A stretch of 64,000 nucleotides of DNA from JBAXTE01 sp963556065 (GTDB lineage Bacteria; Bacteroidota; Bacteroidia; Bacteroidales; WCHB1-69): positions 303,127 through 367,126 of the forward strand of contig CAUVYH020000017.1 in the NCBI GenBank assembly GCA_963556065.3, in the 5' to 3' direction. The position numbers were made by a program, and so were the translations under genes. Shown in pieces: positions 43,241-51,938 of this stretch; position 1 is the first letter of the stretch; each line of letters begins with the position of its first letter. A model generated the notes under the pieces. That model had not been told where the DNA came from. It saw only the letters and a program-made list of their open reading frames with translations, and searched no databases.

Positions 43241-43876
43241 CTACCATGTTAAATAAGGGTATTCTGGCCTTTTAAAACTATTGAAATTCTTATTTGTCCA
43301 CGTAGATTTAAAGTATTTAATCATGCCAACAATGTCCAATTCTTCAACATAGTACTTTTTTTTAAGGCTTTTGTAAAAAGGAAGATATTTTCTTATGACT
43401 CGTCTTTTATAATACTTATCTTTTTGAATCAAAAAATGATAGTCTTCGAGTAAAAAAACATTTTCAAAAAACTCTATACATTGATTTCCAAAAAAACCAC
43501 TTAGTTTAAAAAGCTGACCATTATTGAGACATGCAAAATACATTTTATCATATAACACATTGGAAAAAAAATTATATTTAGCATCACTAACTCCTTTTTC
43601 ATTGAATATTCTTAGGATTTTAGCAGCTTCCATATCTATATAAAAAAAACAAGTATTCTCAAAACCTTTCTGTTTTAAAAATTTAAAGGAACAATACATG
43701 GTATCTGTAACTCTTTTCCAGTCTTCTCCTGATGGAACAGTAATATTATTATCATTAAAATACTCCTGAATACAAATATTGTATGCTTTTTTAATAATTT
43801 TAATTGTATCAACTTGGCTGTATGATATTTGCAATGAGGATACAAATACTAGAACAACAATTATTCTATTTTTCAT
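43241..43876 (-). CDS. Exported immunity-type protein for the metallopeptidase tip at 44118
   Basis: 211 residues from the ATG whose first base is 43876 (signal peptide MKNRIIVVLVFVSSLQISYS). The body shows KAYNICIQEYF and DKMYFACLNNGQLFKLSGFF, a strand-turn-GF pattern also seen in the three tandem proteins at 50256-52694 (for example YILVYDSFHRLIKISGF), so it is probably a distant member of that group. It follows the toxin gene after a 240-base gap and is itself followed within 7 bases by a repeat copy. Immunity role inferred from context. Confidence 0.55.
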   Translation of the reverse strand: MKNRIIVVLVFVSSLQISYSQVDTIKIIKKAYNICIQEYFNDNNITVPSGEDWKRVTDTMYCSFKFLKQKGFENTCFFYIDMEAAKILRIFNEKGVSDAKYNFFSNVLYDKMYFACLNNGQLFKLSGFFGNQCIEFFENVFLLEDYHFLIQKDKYYKRRVIRKYLPFYKSLKKKYYVEELDIVGMIKYFKSTWTNKNFNSFKRPEYPYLTW

Positions 43877-44117
43877 ATTATTGATCGTTTTATGATAATG
43901 ATAATGACTCTGCTTGTACATATTAGACTTTTTTTATATTCAAACTTTGACAGTTGTCTCATTTTTTTCACTTATATCTTTTCTCATAATTTTCATAACA
44001 AATGGCAAGTATAACTGAAAGGTAGCTTGCCAATATGTTGTGATACAAAATTCAATAGGTTAATTCATTTCATTATTTGGTTTCTACAGAAAAATACTAG
44101 ACAAATTTTCGAATACA

Positions 44118-45056
44118 TTATTTTGTTCTATTTTCCCATTCTATTGCATTAACTCCATCAGGATTTTCTTCCATTACTCCGTTATCTTTCCTTGGGTTAG
44201 ATCCATGACCTCCATTCATTGGATCAACATAATGTTCCTCTTTATATTCAGCGTTTTTGAAACTCTCTTTTATTATAAACCAGAAATGTCCAAATTCATG
44301 TCCAAATCTTTTCCTCATTATTAATTCGGATTCTGTTTTATCCTTTTTTGTCTGGGCTCTAGGTATTTTAATTTTGAAAACCATTCTATTACCCGATTTG
44401 TAGTTCGAAAAAGAGCCACTGAGGATTGGACCAGAACCACTACTATTTGCAGGAGGATTGCCCTTGACCTCGTTTGCACCTACAACTTTTACTTCAACTA
44501 CTTCTTTTATATCCTCATTAACTTTTTTAAAATCCTCTGGATTGTTTTTTTCATAATCATCTATCCAAGCTTGTGTTTCATCGTAAAGGGCATTAGCCTC
44601 TTCAAGTTTTTTATCTGCTCTTTTTGCTCTCATATTATACCACCACTGGGCTATTTTAGACTTATGACTAGCTGCCTTCTCTTTAAATTTTTCGGATTGT
44701 TTTTTATAATGTTCTTTGTCTCTTTTATAGCCATTTACCACTTCATCCCCCAGCCAATCCATATTAAACACCGGATTACATCCCATTACCGCATAATCAG
44801 AGATATTTACTTGCGATTTTGGATCCAGATTCCACCGTCTCCCCAAGCGGGTATCATACTCCCAAAACTCAGCGGTATTGTGGTTCCCGTCGCCGGAAAC
44901 TTCATCCACTTTTTCCTGTGTGTTGAAACCGAAACGATAACTTCCGGTTTGTATAGTATAGGTTCTGCCATACTGAAATATATAACCGCTTTTGATTAAA
45001 GCATAACTTCTTGTCATATTTTTGCGATTTTCAAATGCTATAGAATACACTGTCAA
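44118..45056 (-). CDS. Orphan Rhs tip with HExxH metallopeptidase-like effector
   Basis: 312 residues. Residues 38-98 are the RHS core-associated segment of the second subtype (FGFNTQEKVDEVSGDGNHNT; YDTRLGRRWNLDPK; CNPVFNMDWLGDEV). A Lys/Glu-rich helical linker follows to about 190, then the effector, with RFGHEFGHFW (HExxH zinc-peptidase signature, about 248-257) and HYVDPMNGGHG. It lacks the long YD-repeat shell and any secretion domain, so it is a displaced tip, not a full toxin. The start codon (possibly TTG/GTG-like leader reading) is uncertain. Confidence 0.75.
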   Translation of the reverse strand: MTVYSIAFENRKNMTRSYALIKSGYIFQYGRTYTIQTGSYRFGFNTQEKVDEVSGDGNHNTAEFWEYDTRLGRRWNLDPKSQVNISDYAVMGCNPVFNMDWLGDEVVNGYKRDKEHYKKQSEKFKEKAASHKSKIAQWWYNMRAKRADKKLEEANALYDETQAWIDDYEKNNPEDFKKVNEDIKEVVEVKVVGANEVKGNPPANSSGSGPILSGSFSNYKSGNRMVFKIKIPRAQTKKDKTESELIMRKRFGHEFGHFWFIIKESFKNAEYKEEHYVDPMNGGHGSNPRKDNGVMEENPDGVNAIEWENRTK

Positions 45057-45604
45057 TTACCCAACGGTTGAAAATAGCGTAGATATTTTGAAATCATGTT
45101 TTTTTTGACTGGATTCCAACCAAATAAGTCATTTTGAAATCCTTCATATTTATCCGTAATAATCATATCAGAACAAAATTTCACTACACCATCTTGGAGA
45201 AAAGATATTGTCAAGTCTGGTGTACATATATCTCCCTCGTACATGTTTTTAATTTTCCACTCACCTTTCATTTTGTTCATAATAACAGTATCAGATAAAA
45301 ACAAACATGAAGAGATTGAACCCGTTTTGGTTTGACTTCTCAAAGCAGGTAGATCTTTTTTATTAAAAGTAATATAAACGATCCATCTTCCCTTAGAGAA
45401 ATCAAGATATTTAAGTAAAAAAATCCATTTTTTATTGGTGTCTACTTTTAAACCTAATTCTTTTAATGAATTAGGAAATAACTCTCTATGCAAAGAGTCA
45501 CAACAAATGGTTTTGCTATAAGTTGAGTCTTTATAAATAGCTGAATTTTGTGCATTTACCTTTAATAAAACAATTAAAGGTAAAATCAATAATATTTTTT
45601 TCAT
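45053..45604 (-). CDS. Exported immunity-type protein for the tip at 45621
   Basis: 183 residues with a signal peptide (MKKILLILPLIVLLKVNAQ). Two Cys near the start of the mature part (TICCDS) and two later (SCLF, ICTPD). No family recognised. It starts 16 bases after the toxin gene at 45621-46727 and its end overlaps the start of the next tip by 4 bases. Export suggests it protects the periplasm. Immunity role inferred from position. Confidence 0.6.
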   Translation of the reverse strand: MKKILLILPLIVLLKVNAQNSAIYKDSTYSKTICCDSLHRELFPNSLKELGLKVDTNKKWIFLLKYLDFSKGRWIVYITFNKKDLPALRSQTKTGSISSCLFLSDTVIMNKMKGEWKIKNMYEGDICTPDLTISFLQDGVVKFCSDMIITDKYEGFQNDLFGWNPVKKNMISKYLRYFQPLGN

Positions 45605-45620
45605 ATGCCACTCTTTTAAA

Positions 45621-46727
45621 TTAATAGCTGGGAACAGAATTTGGTCTTTTGGCCTCTCTTTCTTTTTTTTCTTCGGGAGTTTGTTTGCTTACTCCTCCAC
45701 TTCCAGGTATTGTTACAATGCGTCCCATTTGCAATTTTTCTGGTGAATCGACCCCTGGCTTCCCATAATTTGTTGTTGCTGATGACCCTTTAGACTCAAG
45801 ACCAACCTTATCAGCCATTATATCTGCTGGAGGAGATATTGTATTGGTGTAATTCGCTGTATTACAACCATTTTCAAGATTTGCAGTTGAGTTGTCACTA
45901 AAAGCTCCCGGTTGAAAATCTCGAACATCCAATCCAATATTATCGCTCCCGAAATTTGGTGCTAAATCATAATCATGAGCGTGCCCTACATATGTAAAGT
46001 TTGTTACCAAATCATTATCTCTTGTGTCACCACCTTCTTTGTAATTTACATAATTTACTATTTCTTCAGTGCTTGAAACTTGAATAACTTTAATATGTGC
46101 TGCTTCTGCTTTTTTTAGGTACGTTTCTACTTGTTTATCAGTATAGGAATAACCTTTTTTAGCGTCCTTAGGATTTTTGCTTCTATATATAATCCAAGTA
46201 ACTTGTTCATTGCTTCCTTGCTCGACTAGTTGGTTCTTTAAATTTAATGCCCTGTCAAATCCATTTTCAAGAAAATGTTCTTTATATAAATGTCCGCCAG
46301 GTTGGCCAGATAAGACAATTTTTTCTTTACCATTAGGATCTATTATAACAATTGGGGAATTTCCGGCAAAACTGTATGGAGATTCGTCTGGATATTTAGC
46401 GGCTAATGGGTCCACACTCAACCATCTTCCAAGTCTCGAATCATAAATCCTAGCCCCAAAATCCAGTGAGTTTCCTTCGCCTTTCACCTCATTATCGTTT
46501 TCTTTGCCGTTAAACCCAAAACGATAACTTCCGGTTTGTGTAGTGTAGATCCGGCCTTTCATGGGTGAACCGTAGGCGTAGTAGTCGGTGGCGGTAACCA
46601 GCTCGGCCTTGTACTTGGGGTCGGTTCCTGTCAGGGTGAGGAACTTGCGGTCGGTAATTACAGCCCGCACATTGCCCAGATGATCCTTAAGCTCAAGTTG
46701 CTTCTTGTTTGCCAAACGGTTATTCAT
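45621..46727 (-). CDS. Orphan Rhs tip with caspase-like His/Cys effector pattern
   Basis: 368 residues. Residues 10-133 are a longer piece of RHS core (ELKDHLGNVRAVITDRK; GFNGKENDNEVKGEGNSLDF; YDSRLGRWLSVDPL; NSPIVIIDPNGK), first core subtype. The tail opens with KEKIVLSGQPGGHLYKEHF, and shows VTNFTYVGHAHDYDL and later ANLENGCNTANYT. A GH after a beta strand plus a GC before a small residue is the layout of clan CD (caspase/CHAT-like) peptidases; this is a pattern-based inference. The C-terminus is a disordered Lys/Glu/Pro tail. Exported immunity candidate follows. Confidence 0.72.
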   Translation of the reverse strand: MNNRLANKKQLELKDHLGNVRAVITDRKFLTLTGTDPKYKAELVTATDYYAYGSPMKGRIYTTQTGSYRFGFNGKENDNEVKGEGNSLDFGARIYDSRLGRWLSVDPLAAKYPDESPYSFAGNSPIVIIDPNGKEKIVLSGQPGGHLYKEHFLENGFDRALNLKNQLVEQGSNEQVTWIIYRSKNPKDAKKGYSYTDKQVETYLKKAEAAHIKVIQVSSTEEIVNYVNYKEGGDTRDNDLVTNFTYVGHAHDYDLAPNFGSDNIGLDVRDFQPGAFSDNSTANLENGCNTANYTNTISPPADIMADKVGLESKGSSATTNYGKPGVDSPEKLQMGRIVTIPGSGGVSKQTPEEKKEREAKRPNSVPSY

Positions 46728-46783
46728 TCCTGTTTTGTTTTCAAGCCTTTTGTTTTGTTCATATACATACTTTATTTACATAA

Positions 46784-46818
46784 GCACGCTATGGCACATT
46801 TGCATACTATCGACTACC
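46784..46818 (-). repeat. Array repeat, degenerate double copy
   Basis: GCACGCTATGGCACATT (46784-46800) followed at once by GCATACTATCGACTACC (46802-46818), two diverged copies in tandem. The second overlaps the stop codon of the immunity gene at 46814. The same double unit recurs at 52842-52876. Confidence 0.6.
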
Positions 46819-47593
46819 ACAAATCAAGCTCAGAGTTATATGGAAAAGCAAGAGAATCTCTTAATTTAATTAGTTCCGTTTTAATTTTCATCTTTTTACT
46901 TCCTCCAACCTTCGTATATTCAAGTTTTATTCCATGCCTGTATCGAAAGATCTTACTGTCAAGATCATTTGAATCACATGTGGACAACCGCCCTCTTTTA
47001 AATATCCATTTTTCATCATGAAATATTTTAAAATATTTTTTGTAGAGTAAGTAATCATAATTATTCATTACTTGTACCGTATCACTGTTATAATTACACT
47101 TTGAGAACTTGCTCTGCATAAACGGGAAAATAATGGACAAACTATCATATTCTTGTTTTTTTATTTTTACCCACTTATTGTTAACTTTCATTGTGTCAAT
47201 TATCTTTTCTCTCTTTTTTAAAACTATTTGAAAGGAAGAACTAGAGTCTTTATTTTGATTGCAAAATACAAAATAACTTGAATCCATCGTTTGACTTTTT
47301 GATTGATTTAAGTTTAAAGCGTCTAATTTGAGCCTTTTCAAGTCATCTGTTTGAAATGATATTGTATCATTTTTCAAAGTAAATTTACCATAAGATATGC
47401 GCATCCAAGTGCTACTATCTTCGTCTAATCTCCAAATGTAGTTATTGCTTTTTAAATCTAAATACAACAATTCTAAATATCCATATGGCAAATGTCTATT
47501 ATAGACGAAGTACTCTTTTGTACAACTGGTTTTGCTAATAATAAGTGTAATAATAGCAAAAAATAATATTGATTTCTTTAATATTTTTATCAT
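46814..47593 (-). CDS. Immunity-type lipoprotein, copy 1
   Basis: 259 residues. A lipobox (SKTSC, Cys at 25) marks it as a lipoprotein. The mature part is rich in Lys, Asp and Ser with no recognised family; charged stretch DDLKRLKLDALNLNQSK. It follows the Rhs tip at 47623-48525 by 29 bases. An almost identical second copy lies at 52872-53651, with only a handful of residue changes (for example SKTSC/SNTSC, KWVKIK/KWAKIK). Likely periplasmic/outer-membrane immunity protein by position. Confidence 0.65.
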   Translation of the reverse strand: MIKILKKSILFFAIITLIISKTSCTKEYFVYNRHLPYGYLELLYLDLKSNNYIWRLDEDSSTWMRISYGKFTLKNDTISFQTDDLKRLKLDALNLNQSKSQTMDSSYFVFCNQNKDSSSSFQIVLKKREKIIDTMKVNNKWVKIKKQEYDSLSIIFPFMQSKFSKCNYNSDTVQVMNNYDYLLYKKYFKIFHDEKWIFKRGRLSTCDSNDLDSKIFRYRHGIKLEYTKVGGSKKMKIKTELIKLRDSLAFPYNSELDLW

Positions 47594-47622
47594 ATCTCAT
47601 CAGTGTTTTAGCTGTTTTTCAA

Positions 47623-48525
47623 TTATTTTTGAGGAAAATAAATTTCATCGCTACCTGCAAAATGTTGATACATTGGGTTCCAATTAGTTGTATTATTATA
47701 ATTACCAAATTCCGACCGCCTTGATTTATAATTTAAATTTCTACCAGGGCTTATAAAATTATAACTTTCTTTTAACACTTGTTTTTCAATATCGTCATCT
47801 GTCTTTTTTATTCCAACGAATGCATTCTCTCTTCTTGTAGCAGCTACTTCATCTGTTACGTCAAATAAAATCCCTGCTTTTCCTGTAGATTTATGGAAGC
47901 TAATATCTCCCTTAATGTATTGATTAAAATGTTTCATCTCATTAGCAAGATTACCAACATCTGCATTTTTCTTAACACTGGCAATTATATGGTCATTAGA
48001 AGCATTGTATCGTGTTTCAGCGGTTCCAAATACTGTAGCATCATTTTTTTGCTCAATTTCAAAAATCTGTTCTGAACTTTCAACTTCTTCCAACTCTTTA
48101 TTGGCATCAATAAATTCCGAATACTCTTCCTCCAGTTTTGCCTTTTCGCCATCAGACTGCATTCCTGGTGTAACAGATGTTAATTTCACATTATATTCTA
48201 TTAATTTGCCTTTTAGTGTTGTTTTATAATCATCATATAATTGTTGAGCTCCTTTTCCCTGAGGCTTAACCGTGTCTCCCAATAAATCACTATTCAATAT
48301 CGGATTATTTCCAAAGCAAACATAATCGCTTATCGAAGGGTTGGGTTTCGGGTCTCTGTTCCATCTTCTCCCAAGCCTGGTATCATATTCCCAGAAGAGT
48401 GCCGTGTTATGGTTTCCGTCGCCGGAAACTTCGTCCACCTTTTCCTGGGTGTTGAAGCCAAATTTATGAATATCAAACATAATACCTACTTGGTTTTGAT
48501 CTTTCAGTTTAAATTTTTCAAGCAC
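47623..48525 (-). CDS. Orphan Rhs tip with degenerate metallopeptidase-like effector
   Basis: 300 residues. The RHS segment (residues 21-84) is the second subtype (FGFNTQEKVDEVSGDGNHNT; YDTRLGRRWNRDPKPNPS; NNPILNSDLLGDTV), almost identical in DNA to that of the tip at 54396. The effector has LANEMKHFNQYIKGDISF and later DVTDEVAATRRENAF. This aligns by eye with GHELEHGGQFLEGDIDF and YDEHKACEIENM in the tip at 49197, but the first zinc His is Asn here. It begins only 3 bases after the upstream immunity gene, with no repeat between, so the module boundary has been lost. Confidence 0.7.
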   Translation of the reverse strand: MLEKFKLKDQNQVGIMFDIHKFGFNTQEKVDEVSGDGNHNTALFWEYDTRLGRRWNRDPKPNPSISDYVCFGNNPILNSDLLGDTVKPQGKGAQQLYDDYKTTLKGKLIEYNVKLTSVTPGMQSDGEKAKLEEEYSEFIDANKELEEVESSEQIFEIEQKNDATVFGTAETRYNASNDHIIASVKKNADVGNLANEMKHFNQYIKGDISFHKSTGKAGILFDVTDEVAATRRENAFVGIKKTDDDIEKQVLKESYNFISPGRNLNYKSRRSEFGNYNNTTNWNPMYQHFAGSDEIYFPQK

Positions 48526-48528
48526 AAG

Positions 48529-49182
48529 TTATGGATTACTCTCTTCTTTCTTTAGTATGGATTTTTTATACTCTAAAGCATTTTCTTTGATTTTGAATTT
48601 TTCATTTGAGTAATAAGAATCCCTGAGATATATTTGATCTTTGCTTTCTGGGGGAAATAATTCAATGAAAATATAATTTGCATTTTTATTTTTCACATGA
48701 TATACCGGGTAATCTGTAAACCGCCAATTATATTTAATCGTATTTATTTCTTTTGCTTTAAGTATTAGCTTGCCATTAAATGGAATTACATAATTCTTAT
48801 TGTTTATCTCAATGTCTTTATTGAACCAAGTCATCGTGCTGTCCTTTAACGCTGGCTCCCAAACAAAAGTGCCTGTTTTAACTTCTATTACTTTAGTACC
48901 GGATTTTATTGTGTCAAAATGGTCTTCCCGAACAAAAAAATACTTTGCATTATTAGGTTGCCGATAACTGTTTAGCATCAAGTATCCACCTTTCTCTATC
49001 CACGTACCTCTGCATGTGTCTATATTGTTCCAATATACACTCCGACATTCACTGTAAAAAGTATGGTTCGAATTTATTGTAATAGTGTGCCAATAACCTT
49101 GGTATTTACCAAAATCACTAAACTTTTTATTACAAGAAGTAAGTAATGAAATAAAAATAAATGCTCCTATTATCTTTTTCAT
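48529..49182 (-). CDS. Immunity-type lipoprotein for the tip at 49197
   Basis: 217 residues. Lipobox LLTSC (Cys at 17), then a beta-rich domain with many aromatic residues (SVYWNNIDTCRGTWIEKGGY). No family recognised, though the layout recalls lipocalin-like lipoproteins that bind small ligands. It starts 14 bases after the toxin gene. Immunity role inferred from position and export signal. Confidence 0.6.
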   Translation of the reverse strand: MKKIIGAFIFISLLTSCNKKFSDFGKYQGYWHTITINSNHTFYSECRSVYWNNIDTCRGTWIEKGGYLMLNSYRQPNNAKYFFVREDHFDTIKSGTKVIEVKTGTFVWEPALKDSTMTWFNKDIEINNKNYVIPFNGKLILKAKEINTIKYNWRFTDYPVYHVKNKNANYIFIELFPPESKDQIYLRDSYYSNEKFKIKENALEYKKSILKKEESNP

Positions 49183-49196
49183 ATTTATTTATCTGT

Positions 49197-50246
49197 TTAT
49201 AATCTTTTCGATTCAACACCAATATCTGGTGAAACCCCTGACCCATTTGAATTGGTGGTAGTGGAAGAACCTTCCTTAGAACTATCATCAACCAATATTT
49301 TCCCTGTTTTTTTCTTTTCTTCTACCTGCTTATCTGTCGGCTTATAGGTATATTTGCTTATATAATTTTTTAAAGTTGGTGCTTTTTTAGCACTAACATC
49401 CCTTGCTTCAGATGCTTTATAGTCACTTTTATTCAATTTATCTCCGTATGAGCCTTCAACTCTCTTCTCTAATTGTTCATCGGTTAAAGAAGTTCCTGGT
49501 TCTGCCAGCATATTTTCAATCTCGCAAGCTTTATGTTCATCATAATAATCTCCAGAATTACCCAGTCCTGTGCCATATTCGTTTTCAGCAAAATCAATAT
49601 CCCCTTCAAGAAATTGACCTCCGTGTTCTAATTCGTGCCCAGCTCTTTGTTCATAAGTTAAAACATGTTGACCTTGAGTAAAAGTATAAACATCCATGAC
49701 AACTCTATTATTTTCAAAATCAAAATTAGTCTCACCTCCTTTACCATCATATTTCATGCTGGATATGTGTTGGTTAGAGTTTTGAACATTAAATTCTATA
49801 TCAGACTCGTCCATCTTTTCTAAAAGCGCTTTGTATTCGATAGCCCTCTTATCTCCATTCTTTGCCAACATACATACTTTCGAATATACAGCTTTTACAG
49901 TTGCCGTATTCCCAGTAAAATAACCTCCTGTGGGATCAATAAAATAAATTGGATTATTTGCAAAAGCACAATATGGACTCAAATTTGGGTATTTTGCCTG
50001 CAATGGATCAATACTCAACCATCTTCCAAGTCTCGAATCATAAATTCTTTCTCCAAAATCAAGGCTGTTTCCTTCTCCTTTCACCTCATTATCGTTCTCT
50101 TTTCCATTAAACCCATATCTGTAGCCACCTGCCTGTGTAGTATAGGTTCTGCCATACTGAAATATATAATCGCTTTTGATTAAAACATAATTTCTTATCA
50201 TATTTTTGCGATTTTCAAATGCTAAAAAGCACACTATGGTACACAC
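49197..50246 (-). CDS. Orphan Rhs tip with HExxH metallopeptidase effector
   Basis: 349 residues. The N-terminal 40 residues are translated leader that includes the array repeat itself, so the true start may be an internal ATG (for example that of MIRNYVLIKS, residue 16). RHS core of the first subtype (GFNGKENDNEVKGEGNSLDF; YDSRLGRWLSIDPLQ; ANNPIYFIDPTGG) at about 44-108. Effector: RAGHELEHGGQFLEGDIDF (HExxH) and YDEHKACEIENML, matching a zinc peptidase with a downstream Glu. The low-complexity tail is Ser/Thr/Asn-rich. Paired with the lipoprotein at 48529-49182. Confidence 0.75.
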   Translation of the reverse strand: MCTIVCFLAFENRKNMIRNYVLIKSDYIFQYGRTYTTQAGGYRYGFNGKENDNEVKGEGNSLDFGERIYDSRLGRWLSIDPLQAKYPNLSPYCAFANNPIYFIDPTGGYFTGNTATVKAVYSKVCMLAKNGDKRAIEYKALLEKMDESDIEFNVQNSNQHISSMKYDGKGGETNFDFENNRVVMDVYTFTQGQHVLTYEQRAGHELEHGGQFLEGDIDFAENEYGTGLGNSGDYYDEHKACEIENMLAEPGTSLTDEQLEKRVEGSYGDKLNKSDYKASEARDVSAKKAPTLKNYISKYTYKPTDKQVEEKKKTGKILVDDSSKEGSSTTTNSNGSGVSPDIGVESKRL

Positions 50247-50247
50247 T
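50229..50247 (-). repeat. Array repeat
   Basis: GCACACTATGGTACACACT on the plus strand, 9 bases before the stop of the exported immunity-type gene that ends at 50256. The tail differs slightly from the consensus ACTACC. Confidence 0.7.
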
Positions 50248-50255
50248 CCAATCTT

Positions 50256-50963
50256 TTAATGAGTTTCTATCCCTTGAAAAAGTAATTCATGTAACCTTTT
50301 ATAATCTAATTGCACACTCTCCTTAATCGCGCTATTATTTTTTTTCAGGAGTCGATAAGCTGGTTCTATGCTAAAACCTTTCTCAGATAACTGGCTAAAA
50401 GCATACAAATAATAATTTTCGGGAATATTTGAATAAAGACTAGATTGAGGCAGGTATTGATTATATAAATAGTATTCGGTGCTATTTTCTATAAATCCAC
50501 TTATTTTAATAAGCCTATGAAAGGAATCATATACTAGTATATATTCATTTTTGAAATTATGATTGATTTTTTTGAAATTCAGAATAGAATCAAGAAATAG
50601 CATATCATTATATTTCTTGCAATCATATTTCTTGACAAATAAAAAAGTATATAAGCTATCAGAAAATGTACATTTTTTTGTCGTGTCCAATAGTTCATTA
50701 AAAACAAGTTTCTTTAAATATTGAGGGTCTTGAGTGTTTATTTTTATAAATACATCTGAATTATACATGAAATCATAAAGTACAGTACAATCCATTTTTT
50801 CAATTTCGCCAAAAATGGTTTCGCTAGAGACATTTTTAAAATTCATCTCCGACAAGACCAATAATTTTGCTTTAAAAATCATTTGGGCTGTGTCTAATTT
50901 ATAGTGTTGCCCATATACTGAGCTAACAGAAATAAAACAGATTAGGACTATTAATCGTTTCAT
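50256..50963 (-). CDS. Exported immunity-type protein, tandem paralogue 3
   Basis: 235 residues with a signal peptide (MKRLIVLICFISVSSVYGQ). Shares features with the two genes upstream: FKAKLLVLSE near the start, FSDSLYTFLFVKKYD, and YILVYDSFHRLIKISGF. No toxin gene or remnant precedes it directly; it begins 22 bases after its paralogue. A repeat copy follows. Likely an extra immunity gene kept as protection or from a deleted module. Confidence 0.6.
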   Translation of the reverse strand: MKRLIVLICFISVSSVYGQHYKLDTAQMIFKAKLLVLSEMNFKNVSSETIFGEIEKMDCTVLYDFMYNSDVFIKINTQDPQYLKKLVFNELLDTTKKCTFSDSLYTFLFVKKYDCKKYNDMLFLDSILNFKKINHNFKNEYILVYDSFHRLIKISGFIENSTEYYLYNQYLPQSSLYSNIPENYYLYAFSQLSEKGFSIEPAYRLLKKNNSAIKESVQLDYKRLHELLFQGIETH

Positions 50964-50985
50964 AATAAAATAGTAATTTGTTGAG

Positions 50986-51747
50986 TTAATCGTTTCTGAT
51001 AATCCATTTATCTACCTGATTATAGTCAATATATACTTTTAAAAACTTGCCGAACCTTTTATTGGTTCCTCCATTCAGATGATTATAGATTTCTTTTAAT
51101 TCCAAATTTTTAATTTTAATACGTTTGAATAATGTTTTAGAATATTTCATTTTACCATGAACGATGTTATCTTCAAAATATTCTTTTTGGTTGTTAAATA
51201 GCGTATGAAAGAAAAGATATTTGAAATAATTCTCAGAAAATCCCCATATTTTATAATATGTTGATTTACGAATATCATAAACTAATAAATAATTTTCCAT
51301 AAAATCTGATTGTGTAATTATCGTAGATTTCTTATCTAATATTGAGTCTAAATATTCCAAATTGTTGTAATTGTCGTTCTTGTATTTATTTACAAATAAC
51401 GTATGATATAAGCTATCATTAAATATCAAATGCTGCCCAGTTTTTAAATGCTCAAAGACTGCATGTTTTGTTAGCAGTGTATCTCTAATCTGAATACTAA
51501 TAAATAGGATATTCTTCAGCCCTTTTTGCTCTAGAATATTACTCTGAAGTTTCGTTATTTCAGTAAAAAGATTTTTGGATGATATTGAACTATAAGAAGT
51601 CGCTGCTTTTGTTGCTAAAACCATCATCTTAGCTTTAAAAATAACAGAATTCGTATCTATATGCACAGTATTTCCATTATTCGAACAAGAAACCTGTTTA
51701 AATATGATTAGTTCAAAAAATATTAAAATTATGATTTTTGTTTTCAT
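50986..51747 (-). CDS. Immunity-type lipoprotein, tandem paralogue 2
   Basis: 253 residues. Lipobox KQVSC (Cys at about 21). Family features shared with its neighbours: FKAKMMVLAT, FNDSLYHTLFVNKYKN, and YLLVYDIRKSTYYKIWGF. It starts 13 bases after a toxin C-terminal remnant (51761-51937), so it was probably the partner of that lost toxin. Confidence 0.6.
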   Translation of the reverse strand: MKTKIIILIFFELIIFKQVSCSNNGNTVHIDTNSVIFKAKMMVLATKAATSYSSISSKNLFTEITKLQSNILEQKGLKNILFISIQIRDTLLTKHAVFEHLKTGQHLIFNDSLYHTLFVNKYKNDNYNNLEYLDSILDKKSTIITQSDFMENYLLVYDIRKSTYYKIWGFSENYFKYLFFHTLFNNQKEYFEDNIVHGKMKYSKTLFKRIKIKNLELKEIYNHLNGGTNKRFGKFLKVYIDYNQVDKWIIRND

Positions 51748-51760
51748 TGTATTTTTATTA

Positions 51761-51937
51761 TTATTCTACATATGGTTTAGCCTTTTCTTGCCAATCATTT
51801 GCCCTGTCCTCACTTTCTTGTTCCTTTTTTTTATCTCCATTCGTTTTTCCGTTTTCCTCTGACCAGTTAAAATGACCGAGGACATGAACCATTAATTGGT
51901 AATTTTTCTCTTTGCCATTGCCATTACCTACAATCGA
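51761..51937 (-). pseudogene. Remnant of a toxin C-terminus
   Basis: Between two immunity-type genes the minus strand keeps an open frame that ends at TAA 51761-51763 and reads SIVGNGNGKEKNYQL, MVHVLGHFNWSEENGKT and DRANDWQEKAKPYVE. It has no proper start and no RHS core. The HVLGH pattern (His-x3-His) with a following acidic region recalls the zinc-peptidase tips elsewhere in the array. It looks like the 3' end of an effector whose front was replaced. Confidence 0.55.
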
Positions 51938-51938
51938 A

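Noticed and set aside
46680..47021. Plus-strand open frames at 46.7 and 52.8 kb
   Set aside because: They are antisense to the duplicated lipoprotein immunity gene, and their similarity to each other simply reflects that duplication.
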